Positions 29,274-37,891 of a stretch of 64,000 bases of DNA are shown here, piece after piece (the stretch's first letter is position 1; every line of letters starts with the position of its first letter). The position numbers and the translations under genes were made by a program. Where the stretch lies: contig NZ_CP132230.1 in assembly GCF_030732225.1 (NCBI RefSeq), forward strand, positions 772,001 through 836,000, written 5' to 3'. The notes beneath the pieces are model-generated. The model worked only from the letters and a program-made list of their open reading frames with translations. It was not told the origin of the DNA and searched no databases. The stretch comes from Streptococcus iniae. GTDB taxonomy: Bacteria; Bacillota; Bacilli; Lactobacillales; Streptococcaceae.

Positions 29274-30498
29274 TGAAAAGATGATTTTGTCCATTGAGCG
29301 ACAAGACTTAGCACATGCCAAAAAGTATTTTGCCAAAGCATTAAAAAATGATGACGATGATAGTTTGCTTTCGTTAGGTCAGTATCTAGAGAGCATTGGA
29401 TTTTTACAAGAAGCTAAGGTTATTTATGTGAAGCTTGCTCCAAAATATCCAGAGGTTAATATTAATTTAGCCCAGATTGTGGCAGAAGATGATGCTATCG
29501 AAGAGGCTTTCTTATATCTTGATCACATCTCTAAGGATAGCCCAGACTACCTTAATGCTCTATTGGTCATGGCTGATTTATATGATTTAGAGGGATTAAC
29601 TGACGTGGCTAAAGAAAAGTTACTTGAAGCAAGTCAGATTAGTGATGATCCCTTAATTCTATTTGGCCTTGCGGAAATTGAATTAGATTTAGGTCAGTTT
29701 CAGGAAGCTATCACTAATTATTCAAAATTGGATAATCGTGATATTTTAGAACTAACGGGTATTTCTACCTATCAACGTATTGGTCGCGCTTATGCCAGCC
29801 TTGGAAAATTTGAAGCAGCAATTGAGTTTTTGGAAAAGGCCATTAGTATTGAATATGATGATGACACTGTTTATGAATTGGCAACACTTTTAGTTGACCA
29901 AGAAGAATACCAAAAGGCAAATCTCTATTTTAAACAACTAGAAGCCATGAATCCGGATTTTCAAGGTTATGAGTTTGTTTATGCTAAGAGTTTACACGAG
30001 GAGCATAAGACACAAGAAGCTTTAAGATTGACTCAACAGGCCTTACGTAAAAATGCTTTTGATGGGCAATTGTTATTATTAGCTTCTCAATTATCTTATG
30101 AATTGCATGATGTTGAAGCTGCAGAGAATTATTTGTTGAGTGCAAAAGAAGTGGCCCTTGATGACGAGGAAGTGATGATGCGTTTATCAACCTTGTATCT
30201 TGATTTGGAACGCTATGATGATTTACTAGCTTATGCAGATGGAGACTGGGATAATGTTTTAACCAAGTGGAATATGGCAAAAGCTTATCATGCAAGTGAT
30301 TTAGAAGAGCAAGCATTGACAATCTATCAAGCAATTGAAGCTGATTTGAAAGATAACCCAGAATTCTTGTCAGAATATGCATACTTGCTTAGAGAATTTG
30401 GAATGAGAGATAAGGCTAAAGAAATTGTGATTGCCTACTTAAGTCAAGTTCCTGACGATTTAAACATGCAGGCATTCTTAGAAGAACTATCTGAATAG
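29263..30498 (+). CDS. Tetratricopeptide-repeat protein
   Basis: This soluble protein of 411 residues consists of about ten TPR-like helical hairpins, for example AIEFLEKAISIEYDDDTVYELATLLVDQEEYQKA-type units. TPR proteins are scaffolds; no enzyme domain is seen. Two adjacent ATGs (29260, 29263) follow GAGGAG. The second has the better spacing of seven bases and is chosen. It overlaps the AI-2E gene by 11 bp, so translation is coupled. Homologues sit beside AI-2E genes in other streptococci, but the role is unknown. Confidence 0.88.
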   Translation: MLNSEKMILSIERQDLAHAKKYFAKALKNDDDDSLLSLGQYLESIGFLQEAKVIYVKLAPKYPEVNINLAQIVAEDDAIEEAFLYLDHISKDSPDYLNALLVMADLYDLEGLTDVAKEKLLEASQISDDPLILFGLAEIELDLGQFQEAITNYSKLDNRDILELTGISTYQRIGRAYASLGKFEAAIEFLEKAISIEYDDDTVYELATLLVDQEEYQKANLYFKQLEAMNPDFQGYEFVYAKSLHEEHKTQEALRLTQQALRKNAFDGQLLLLASQLSYELHDVEAAENYLLSAKEVALDDEEVMMRLSTLYLDLERYDDLLAYADGDWDNVLTKWNMAKAYHASDLEEQALTIYQAIEADLKDNPEFLSEYAYLLREFGMRDKAKEIVIAYLSQVPDDLNMQAFLEELSE

Positions 30499-30534
30499 CA
30501 AAAAAATTGAGGGATTTCCCTCAATTTTTTTGCT
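30497..30534. terminator. Bidirectional terminator between the TPR gene and rqcH
   Basis: The perfect stem with left arm from 30497, TTT loop and right arm to 30534 has A- and T-runs on both sides. The rqcH stop codon lies inside the right arm. Confidence 0.9.
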
Positions 30535-32188
30535 TTAGTCTTTCTTTCATAGCTTGAATCTTATCTGCCTCAGGTGTTACGCGTAAGGTTTTTTGACCTG
30601 TATAGGTAACAAAACCAGGTTTTGAGCCACTTGGTTTATGCAGTTTTTTAGCTTCAATCATATCAACTTGAACTAAATTGGACAATCGTGCTTTTGAGAA
30701 ATAAGCTGCTAATTCGGCAGCCTCAGTTTTAACGTCATCACTAGGGGTTAGGTTATCTTTGATCATAACATGGCTACCAGGGATATCTTTAGCATGGAAC
30801 CAAAGTTCCCCTTTTTTAGCCATTTTAAAGGTTAATTCCTCATTTTGTAAGTTATTTCTCCCCACCATGATGATGGTTTTGCCATCACTTGCTAAGTATG
30901 ATTCAGGTTTTTTACGTTTGTGTCGCTTGTCTTTAACGCGATATTTTACAAATCCAGCCTCTACAAGTTCTTCACGAATGTCTTCAATTTCATCCATACT
31001 AGCTTGAGATAAGTTATAATCAACACTTTCAAAATAAGTAATGGTTTGCTTAGTCTCTTCAATTAAATTGTGAAGGTGTTTAACAGCTTCTTTTAATTTT
31101 TGATATTTTTTAAAGTAGCGTTGGGCATTTTGATTCGGTGTTAAAGCCGGATCAAGTGAAATCATAATCTTTTGGCCACTGTAGTAATTGTCTAAAGTGA
31201 CCTCGTCCTTATTATTTGGCACCTGTGATAAGTAGGTGGTTAACAACTCTCCTTTTTGTCGGAAGTCTTCGGCATTATCAGTTGCAGCAAGTTCAGCTTT
31301 TTGTTTTCCTAATTTTGTTTTGTTTTTACTGAGTTCGTTTTGGACCCGATGGATCAAATCACTAGCCTGTTGCTTGACGCGATCGCGTTCAGCTTTTTCT
31401 TGATAAAAATAATCCAGTAGCTCAGAAAGACTATCAAAAGCTTGTCTTGAATCAGTGAAAGAAACAGCAGAAAAGGATTTTTCAGTGAGGTTTGGCTGAA
31501 GGGGTTTTTGAAAGAATGCTCGGAACTGTTTTAGTTTTTGATCAGTTAAGGATTGTGCTAACTGGCTTGCTGTATCTCTTCCAAGGCCTTGAAACTGTTT
31601 TTGTAAATTAGCAGGGCTTAACTCTTGTGTTTGCAATATTTCAAATAATTTTTCATCTAAAATAGTAAAGGGGTTTTTAGCAGAGCTACTAGGCGGCTGA
31701 ATATAGGCAGAGCCAGGCAGGATTGTTCTGTAAGAATTCTGAGAAAAGCCGACATGCTTGATGGATTCAATAATTTTATTTTCAGTTTTATCAATCAAGA
31801 TGATGTTACTGTGTTTTCCCATGATTTCAACCATCAAGGTTGCTTTGATAGCATCACCAATTTCATTTTTATTTGACACACTGATTTCGATGATACGGTC
31901 ATTGTCAAGTTGTTGGAAACTTTCAATAACAGCCCCTTGAAGGTATTTACGCATAATCATGGTAAACGTGTTTGGGACTTGAGGATTCTGAAAATCAGAT
32001 TTAGTAATTTGAAGGCGACCAAAAACTGGATGAGCCGATAAGAGGAGTTTATAGTTTTGGCGATGATTACGAATGGTTAAAATCAATTCCCTTTCATAGG
32101 GCTGATTGACCTTTTGAATTCTTCCAAAAAGCAAAGCTTCTTGGAGTTCTTTGGTTAAATGGTGTAAGAAAAAGCCGTCAAATGACAT
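30521..32188 (-). CDS. rqcH: Ribosome quality control factor RqcH / fibronectin-binding NFACT protein
   Basis: This 555-residue NFACT-family protein binds 60S/50S subunits with stalled peptidyl-tRNA and adds Ala tails. The streptococcal member is also known as fibronectin-binding protein Fbp54/FbpA. It has the NFACT-N domain (start MSFDGFFLHHLTKEL), helix-hairpin-helix, a coiled coil (about 280-400) and the NFACT-R domain with LWFHAKDIPGSHVMI. There is no signal peptide or LPXTG motif, so surface exposure would be non-classical. A TATAAT on the minus strand lies near 32218-32223. Confidence 0.92.
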   Translation of the reverse strand: MSFDGFFLHHLTKELQEALLFGRIQKVNQPYERELILTIRNHRQNYKLLLSAHPVFGRLQITKSDFQNPQVPNTFTMIMRKYLQGAVIESFQQLDNDRIIEISVSNKNEIGDAIKATLMVEIMGKHSNIILIDKTENKIIESIKHVGFSQNSYRTILPGSAYIQPPSSSAKNPFTILDEKLFEILQTQELSPANLQKQFQGLGRDTASQLAQSLTDQKLKQFRAFFQKPLQPNLTEKSFSAVSFTDSRQAFDSLSELLDYFYQEKAERDRVKQQASDLIHRVQNELSKNKTKLGKQKAELAATDNAEDFRQKGELLTTYLSQVPNNKDEVTLDNYYSGQKIMISLDPALTPNQNAQRYFKKYQKLKEAVKHLHNLIEETKQTITYFESVDYNLSQASMDEIEDIREELVEAGFVKYRVKDKRHKRKKPESYLASDGKTIIMVGRNNLQNEELTFKMAKKGELWFHAKDIPGSHVMIKDNLTPSDDVKTEAAELAAYFSKARLSNLVQVDMIEAKKLHKPSGSKPGFVTYTGQKTLRVTPEADKIQAMKERLKQKN

Positions 32189-32263
32189 GGTTTCTCCTTT
32201 CTTGTTTTCATTCCTTTATTATAACATAAGTCTATTAGTAGCGAAAAAAATCTGACAATTCTC

Positions 32264-32291
32264 TTGCTTTTTCTGAAATTTAGGATATAAT
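32264..32291 (+). promoter_or_regulatory. Promoter of the trp transporter leader
   Basis: TTGCTT (32264-32269) and TATAAT (32286-32291) are 16 bp apart. Transcription would start near 32298, giving a leader of about 225 nt before the first transporter gene. Confidence 0.7.
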
Positions 32292-32321
32292 GATAAAAAA
32301 TAACTTGAAAGGAAGTCCAAC

Positions 32322-32369
32322 ATGACACAACAAACACTTAGCATCACTTGGCAAAGCTGGCATAGATAA
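32322..32369 (+). CDS. Trp leader peptide, 15 aa
   Basis: A 15-codon reading frame encodes MTQQTLSITWQSWHR with two Trp codons (32349-32351 and 32358-32360) out of 15. It has a good ribosome-binding site (AAAGGAAG) six bases upstream. The downstream transcript can form alternative hairpins and ends in a terminator ahead of a tryptophan-type ABC transporter. This is the layout of a leader peptide in ribosome-mediated attenuation. It would sense charged tRNA-Trp. The call rests on composition and context, not homology. Confidence 0.75.
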   Translation: MTQQTLSITWQSWHR

Positions 32370-32486
32370 AGTTGTGTTTATGGAGCCATAGATACGACTT
32401 TTAGAGTACTTCTAAAAAGTATCTATGCGCTGATTTTGGACTTGACAAAAAGCGCCTAGTATCTGTTTACTAAGTGCTTTTTTTTT
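32358..32486 (+). promoter_or_regulatory. Trp attenuator: competing hairpins and intrinsic terminator
   Basis: Segment 1 (32358-32364, the second Trp codon) can pair with segment 2 (32379-32388). Segment 2 (32387-32395) can instead pair perfectly with segment 3 (32419-32427, GTATCTATG). Next, GCGCT (32427-32431) can pair with AGCGC (32450-32454), blocking the 5' arm of the terminator (32447-32461 with 32468-32483, followed by nine T). A ribosome stalled at the Trp codons would free segment 2 and favour antitermination. Pairings are by eye, without energy calculation. Confidence 0.65.
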
Positions 32487-32524
32487 GTTTTTAAATAGGG
32501 TATTTCAAAAAGTAAGGAGTTTCA

Positions 32525-33523
32525 ATGAAAAATAAAAGTTTACTAGCAACACTAATTCTCATTACGACTTTAGTTGTTTTCTCATTGGTGTTTGAAAAAA
32601 CAGACAATCAAGTTCCTTTAGTTGCTAAAAAAGTGGTTAAGGTTGGTATTTTACAACTGGTCACTCACGAAGCCTTAGACCAGATTGAACAAGGGATTGA
32701 AGATGAATTGGCTAAATCCCCAAATAAGAACCAAAAAATTGAGATTCATTTAATGAATGCTGAAGCTGACCAAAGTAAATTACAAACCATGAGCAAGCAA
32801 TTGGTATCCTCAGGTAATGATATTGTAGTAGGCATTGCGACACCTGCGGCTCAAGGATTAGCAACAGCAAGTAAGGATATTCCAGTGGTCATGTCAGCCA
32901 TTACAGATCCAGTAGGGGCAAAATTGGTCAAAAATCTCAAAAAACCAGAAGCAAATGTTACAGGGCTTTCCAATCAAGTGCCTGTTGCTCAAACAGTTAA
33001 ATTGATTAAAGACATTTCTCCTCAGACAAAAACAGTTGGTGTCCTCTATGCAAGCAGTGAAGACAATTCCATTTCACAAGTAAAAGCCTTTAAACAAGAA
33101 GCAGCCAAAGAAGGCATTACTGTTTTATCTTATGCTGTTCCATCTACCAATGAAGTGCCATCAACCATGGCGATAATGACAAGTAAAGTGGATGCTATTT
33201 TTATACCACAGGACAATACCATTGCTTCAGCCTTTTCAGCCGTTATCAGTGCAGCCAATGCAGCAAAGAAACCTGTTTATTCAAGTGTGGATACTATGGT
33301 TAAAGACGGTAGTATTGCTTCAGTGTCACAAAATCAATATGATTTAGGTGTTCAAACAGCCAAGCAAATCAAAGCCTTATTAAAAGGAAAGAAAGTTTCT
33401 CAAGTGCCTGTCAAAATTGTAGATACTGGAAAACCCATCCTCAATAGGAAAGCAGCAGCTGAACTTGGTATCAAGATTCCAGATGAGGTCTTGAAAAGAT
33501 CTCAAATCATTGTAAAAGAATAA
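32525..33523 (+). CDS. trpX: Tryptophan-type ABC transporter substrate-binding protein
   Basis: This 332-residue protein of the ABC_sub_bind (DUF534) family has an N-terminal hydrophobic anchor (about residues 5-22, LLATLILITTLVVFSLVF) and no lipobox Cys. It therefore appears membrane-tethered or secreted rather than lipidated. It forms an operon with permease and ATPase genes as in the trpXYZ systems of streptococci. Tryptophan specificity is supported here by the Trp-rich leader peptide upstream. Confidence 0.85.
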   Translation: MKNKSLLATLILITTLVVFSLVFEKTDNQVPLVAKKVVKVGILQLVTHEALDQIEQGIEDELAKSPNKNQKIEIHLMNAEADQSKLQTMSKQLVSSGNDIVVGIATPAAQGLATASKDIPVVMSAITDPVGAKLVKNLKKPEANVTGLSNQVPVAQTVKLIKDISPQTKTVGVLYASSEDNSISQVKAFKQEAAKEGITVLSYAVPSTNEVPSTMAIMTSKVDAIFIPQDNTIASAFSAVISAANAAKKPVYSSVDTMVKDGSIASVSQNQYDLGVQTAKQIKALLKGKKVSQVPVKIVDTGKPILNRKAAAELGIKIPDEVLKRSQIIVKE

Positions 33524-33536
33524 GAAAGGACGCCAA

Positions 33537-34406
33537 ATGATTATTTCATCAGTATCACAAGGTTTACTATGGGGGATTTTAGGATTAGGAATTTATTTGA
33601 CCTTTAGAATTTTAAATTTCCCAGACATGACAACAGAAGGTTCTTTTCCTTTAGGCGGAGCAGTAGCTGTTACTCTAATGAATTATGGGCATAACCCTTT
33701 CTTAGCCACTTTTTTAGCAGTTTTAGCGGGAGCTATGGCAGGTCTTGTGACCGGCCTCTTATACACGAAAGGTAAAATTCCGACACTTTTGGCAGGGATT
33801 CTTGTCATGACGTCTTGCAACTCTTTGATGTTAATGGTTATGGGACGCGCAAATCTGGGCTTGCATGATATCAAGAGGCTGCAGGATTACCTTCCATTTT
33901 CGACAGATGTTAACATGCTTTTGATGGGGCTTATGGCAGTAGTTGTTATGATTTTGCTCTTGATTTATTTTCTATACACGGATTTAGGCCAAGCTTATAT
34001 TGCTACAGGCGATAATCAAGATATGGCTAAAAGTTTTGGAATTAATACTGATCGTATGGAAGTGATGGGTTTGGTTGTTTCAAATGCATTGATTGCTTTG
34101 TCTGGCGCATTGGTTAGTCAACAAGACGGCTATGCAGATGTCTCAAAAGGAATTGGTGTTATCGTCATTGGACTTGCAAGTATCATTATTGGGGAGGTGC
34201 TCTATTCAACTGGTCTAACCCTTTTGGAACGCTTAATTGCTATTGTTGTTGGCTCAATTCTTTACCAATTTTTAATCTCATCAGTGATTGCCTTAGGATT
34301 CAACACCAACTACTTAAAACTTTTCAGTGCAATGGTTCTTGCAATCTGCCTCATGATTCCAGTTCTACGACAAAAATTCTTTAAGGGGGTGACATTATCA
34401 CGATGA
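33537..34406 (+). CDS. trpY: ABC transporter permease (tryptophan-type)
   Basis: This 289-residue polytopic protein has eight to nine membrane segments and belongs to the branched-chain amino-acid permease-like family that partners with DUF534 binding proteins. The start follows AAGGACG. It overlaps the ATPase gene by four bases (ATGA). Confidence 0.87.
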   Translation: MIISSVSQGLLWGILGLGIYLTFRILNFPDMTTEGSFPLGGAVAVTLMNYGHNPFLATFLAVLAGAMAGLVTGLLYTKGKIPTLLAGILVMTSCNSLMLMVMGRANLGLHDIKRLQDYLPFSTDVNMLLMGLMAVVVMILLLIYFLYTDLGQAYIATGDNQDMAKSFGINTDRMEVMGLVVSNALIALSGALVSQQDGYADVSKGIGVIVIGLASIIIGEVLYSTGLTLLERLIAIVVGSILYQFLISSVIALGFNTNYLKLFSAMVLAICLMIPVLRQKFFKGVTLSR

Positions 34407-35161
34407 CTAAAGTAATTGAATTAATAGATGCTAGTGTTTTTGTGAATAACGGCTTTGACGAAGTCAAAACCATTTTAGATAAGGTTTCTCTGACCATTTA
34501 TGAGCATGACTTTATCACCATTTTAGGTGGTAATGGTGCTGGCAAATCAACCTTATTTAATGTCATTGCAGGAACCCTGAAATTATCAGAAGGTCACATT
34601 AAAATTTTGGGCAAAGATGTGACCTCGTTTGGACCAGAAAGACGAGCAAACTATCTCTCTCGTGTCTTCCAAGATCCTAAAATGGGAACGGCTCCGCGCA
34701 TGACAGTAGCAGAAAACTTACTGATTGCGGAAAAACGGGGACAAAAGCGAAAACTAGCTTCGCGGTCCATGAAAAATCGTGATGCACAATTCACACAACT
34801 CCTTTCCAGAACGGGCAACGGTTTAGAAAACCACTTGCAAACACCAACAGGTCTTTTATCAGGAGGACAACGTCAAGCTTTGAGTCTACTTATGGCAACT
34901 TTGAAACGGCCTGACCTTTTACTTTTAGATGAACATACAGCAGCCCTTGACCCCAAAACCAGTCTTGCATTAATGGGACTCACAAATGATTGTGTCAATC
35001 AGGAAAAGTTAACGGCCCTTATGATTACACATCACATGGAAGATGCCCTAACTTATGGCAATAGGGTTCTAGTGATGAAGGATGGCAAAATCATTAAAGA
35101 CCTTAATAAAGAAGAAAAAGCACAATTAGCCATTTCAGATTACTACCAATTATTTGAATAA
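34403..35161 (+). CDS. trpZ: ABC transporter ATP-binding protein (tryptophan-type)
   Basis: The 252-residue ATPase has Walker A GGNGAGKST, the signature LLSGGQRQALSLL, Walker B LLLLDEHTAAL and the switch His in ITHHMED. It powers the importer formed with the two preceding genes and is translationally coupled to the permease. A clear terminator follows. Confidence 0.92.
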   Translation: MTKVIELIDASVFVNNGFDEVKTILDKVSLTIYEHDFITILGGNGAGKSTLFNVIAGTLKLSEGHIKILGKDVTSFGPERRANYLSRVFQDPKMGTAPRMTVAENLLIAEKRGQKRKLASRSMKNRDAQFTQLLSRTGNGLENHLQTPTGLLSGGQRQALSLLMATLKRPDLLLLDEHTAALDPKTSLALMGLTNDCVNQEKLTALMITHHMEDALTYGNRVLVMKDGKIIKDLNKEEKAQLAISDYYQLFE

Positions 35162-35164
35162 GCC

Positions 35165-35194
35165 AAAAACCAGTTCTTTGATAACTGGTTTTTT
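35165..35194 (+). terminator. Terminator of the trp transporter operon
   Basis: The stem AAAAACCAGTT (35165-35175) with AACTGGTTTTT (from 35183) encloses a CTTTGAT loop, and a T-run follows. Confidence 0.88.
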
Positions 35195-35245
35195 GATGTT
35201 TTAAAAGCAACTTGTGACTTGATAGCAGGAAAATTGAAAGATTTA

Positions 35246-35340
35246 TGGTATACTAATAGGGAGTGTAGCAAAGCTACAAAGCAGTAATTCGACTTACAAT
35301 GTAAGGACCGTTTGTAATAATAATTATCTAGAGGAGTATC
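35246..35340 (+). promoter_or_regulatory. rnjA extended -10 promoter and structured leader
   Basis: TGGTATACT (35246-35254) is an extended -10. The leader of about 80 nt contains two short perfect hairpins, GTAGC-AAA-GCTAC and CTTAC-AAT-GTAAG, then the ribosome site GAGGAG. The hairpins could protect the mRNA 5' end or bind RNase J1 itself; that is speculation. Confidence 0.55.
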
Positions 35341-37002
35341 ATGAGTGATATTAAAATTATAGCCTTAGGTGGGGTTCGTGAATACGGCAAGAACTTCTAT
35401 TTGGTTGAAGTCAATGAATCGATGTTTATTTTAGATGCTGGGCTAAAATACCCAGAAAATGAACAACTTGGTGTTGATTTGGTTATTCCAAATCTGGATT
35501 ATATCATTGAAAATAAGGATAAAGTTCAAGGAGTTTTTCTTAGCCATGGGCACGCAGATGCCATTGGGGCCTTACCTTACCTATTAGCGGAAGTTCCAGT
35601 TCCAGTTTTTGGATCAGAACTCACTATTGAATTAGCTAAATTGTTTGTTAAAAGCAATAACAGCACCAAGAAATTTAATAATTTCCATGTTGTGGATAGT
35701 GAAACAGAAATTGAATTTAAAGATGGCCTTGTTTCCTTCTTTAAAACAACACACTCTATTCCAGAATCATTAGGTGTTGTTATTGGGACAGATAAAGGAA
35801 ATATTGTTTACACAGGTGATTTTAAATTTGATCCTGCAGCGCGTGAATTTTATAGAACTGATTTAGGCCGTCTTGCTGAAATTGGTAAAGAAGGTGTTTT
35901 GGCCTTACTTTCTGATTCTGCCAATGCCACAAGTAAGATTCAAATTGCTAGTGAATCAGAAGTTGGTGAAGAAATGGACAATGTTATTGGTGATGCTGAA
36001 GGCCGTGTCATCATTGCAGCTGTTGCTTCAAACTTAGTACGTATCCAACAAGTTTTTGACTCAGCAGTGACACATGGTCGTCGTGTTGTTTTAACAGGTT
36101 CAGATGTTGAAAATGTAGTAAGAACAGCTATCCGTCTAAAAAAATTAACTATTATTGATGAAAAATTATTAATCAAACCAAAAGACATGCACAAGTTTGA
36201 AGATCATGAACTGATTATCTTAGAAGCTGGTCGCATGGGTGAGCCAATTAATAGTTTGCAAAAAATGGCAGCTGGTCGTCACCGCTATGTTGAAATTAAA
36301 AAAGGGGATTTGGTTTACATTGTTACAACCCCTAATATTTCTAAAGAAGCCATGGTTGCTCGTGTTGAAAACTTGATTTATAAAGCTGGCGGAAGAGTTA
36401 AACTCATTACGCAAAATCTTCGTGTATCTGGACATGCTAATGCACGTGATTTACAGTTGATGATTAATCTATTACAGCCTAACTATTTGTTCCCAGTACA
36501 AGGGGAATACCGTGATTTAGCAGCGCATGCTCTAGTAGCAGAAGAAGTTGGTATTTTCCCAGAAAATATTCATATTATGAAGCGTGGGGATATCATGATC
36601 CTTCATGATCAAGGGTTCTTACATGAAGGTGGGGTTCCAGCTAATGACGTTATGATTGATGGTAACGCTATTGGTGATGTTGGCAATATCGTGCTTCGTG
36701 ACCGTAAAGTGCTTTCTGAAGATGGTATTTTCATCGTGGTCATCACTGTTAATAAACGTGAGAAGAAAATCGTCTCAAAAGCAAAAGTCAATACGCGTGG
36801 GTTTGTTTACGTTAAAAAGAGTCGTGATATCTTAAGAGAAAGTGCGGAACTTGTTAATACAACAGTAGACAACTATTTGCAACAAGATAATTTTGACTGG
36901 GGTGAATTGAAATCATCTGTTAGGGATGACTTGTCAAAATTCTTGTTTGAACAAACCAAACGTCGTCCAGCCATTCTTCCAGTTGTTATGGAAGTGCGCT
37001 AA
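35341..37002 (+). CDS. rnjA: Ribonuclease J1
   Basis: RNase J1 is a 5'-3' exonuclease/endonuclease central to mRNA decay and rRNA maturation in Firmicutes. The 553-residue protein has the metallo-beta-lactamase motif SHGHADAIGALPYL, the beta-CASP domain (TGSDVENVV to SGHANARDL) and the C-terminal domain. Length fits J1. It is monocistronic or followed by estA after a possible terminator. Confidence 0.94.
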   Translation: MSDIKIIALGGVREYGKNFYLVEVNESMFILDAGLKYPENEQLGVDLVIPNLDYIIENKDKVQGVFLSHGHADAIGALPYLLAEVPVPVFGSELTIELAKLFVKSNNSTKKFNNFHVVDSETEIEFKDGLVSFFKTTHSIPESLGVVIGTDKGNIVYTGDFKFDPAAREFYRTDLGRLAEIGKEGVLALLSDSANATSKIQIASESEVGEEMDNVIGDAEGRVIIAAVASNLVRIQQVFDSAVTHGRRVVLTGSDVENVVRTAIRLKKLTIIDEKLLIKPKDMHKFEDHELIILEAGRMGEPINSLQKMAAGRHRYVEIKKGDLVYIVTTPNISKEAMVARVENLIYKAGGRVKLITQNLRVSGHANARDLQLMINLLQPNYLFPVQGEYRDLAAHALVAEEVGIFPENIHIMKRGDIMILHDQGFLHEGGVPANDVMIDGNAIGDVGNIVLRDRKVLSEDGIFIVVITVNKREKKIVSKAKVNTRGFVYVKKSRDILRESAELVNTTVDNYLQQDNFDWGELKSSVRDDLSKFLFEQTKRRPAILPVVMEVR

Positions 37003-37026
37003 TTGAAAAAATAAATAAGGACAAGG

Positions 37027-37062
37027 AAGGAGTTGCGCCAATTTGGCCAACCCTTTCTTCTA
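37027..37062 (+). terminator. Possible terminator after rnjA
   Basis: Arms 37027-37039 and 37044-37056 (AAGG, GTTG, GCC against GGC, CAAC, CCTT) pair with two bulged bases and are followed by TTTCTTCT. It is a weaker terminator than others in the window. Confidence 0.45.
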
Positions 37063-37093
37063 TCTTCTTGACACAGTAAATGGAGGGAAAGCT

Positions 37094-37879
37094 ATGGCAA
37101 GCTTAAAAATTGAATACCATTCTGAAGTGCTTGGAATGGAAAGACAGGTTAATGTGATTTATCCAGACCAAAATCAGTTACGAGCTGAGGAAAAAGAGGA
37201 TTTAGATATTCCTGTTCTTTACTTGCTTCATGGTATGGGAGGAAATGAGAATTCTTGGCAAAAACGAACTGATATTGAGCGTCTTCTTCGGCATACCAGG
37301 CTGATGGTTGTAATGCCATCAACTGATTTAGGATGGTATACAGATACTGCTTATGGTCTATCTTATTACAAGGCTCTTGCAGAGGAGCTACCAACTGTCT
37401 TACGTTATTTTTTCCCAAATATGACAAGCAAGAGGGAAAAGACCTTTATTGCAGGACTATCAATGGGAGGCTATGGTGCCTTTAAATTAGCCCTCAAAAG
37501 CAATCAGTTCTCATATGCTGCATCATTTTCAGGAGCACTTGCTATTCCAGATAGAGCATTTGATATCCTTAATGAGGAGCAAAAACCTTATTGGACTGGA
37601 ATTTTTGGGGATTTACAATCTCCGGATGTTAACAAACATTACTTGACCTCAATGGTCTGTGAATCAGATTTAAAAACACACTTTTATGCTTGGTGTGGTT
37701 ACGAAGATTTTCTGTTTGCTGCCAATGAAAAAGCTGTTGGTGAATTGACAGAATTGGGATTGCATATTACTTATCAAAAAGATCACGGCAGTCATGAGTG
37801 GTATTATTGGAATAAGCAATTAGAGGTGCTTTTGGAATGGTTACCAATCACCTATGTTAAAGAAGAAAGATTGTCTTAA
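37094..37879 (+). CDS. estA: Esterase (EstA/esterase D family)
   Basis: This 261-residue cytosolic alpha/beta hydrolase has the nucleophile elbow GLSMGGYG, the oxyanion-region [12 protein letters not shown] and a C-terminal His in [10 protein letters not shown]. It resembles streptococcal tributyrin esterase EstA. ATG 37094 after GGAGGG is chosen; the open frame extends to a TTG at 37043 without a ribosome site. It is followed 12 bp later by the matrixin-like gene. Confidence 0.9.
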   Translation: MASLKIEYHSEVLGMERQVNVIYPDQNQLRAEEKEDLDIPVLYLLHGMGGNENSWQKRTDIERLLRHTRLMVVMPSTDLGWYTDTAYGLSYYKALAEELPTVLRYFFPNMTSKREKTFIAGLSMGGYGAFKLALKSNQFSYAASFSGALAIPDRAFDILNEEQKPYWTGIFGDLQSPDVNKHYLTSMVCESDLKTHFYAWCGYEDFLFAANEKAVGELTELGLHITYQKDHGSHEWYYWNKQLEVLLEWLPITYVKEERLS

Positions 37880-37891
37880 AGAAAGGATTCC

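Noticed and set aside
37043-37093. TTG-initiated N-terminal extension of the esterase
   Set aside because: No ribosome site and the segment overlaps a hairpin; ATG 37094 has GGAGGG at good distance.
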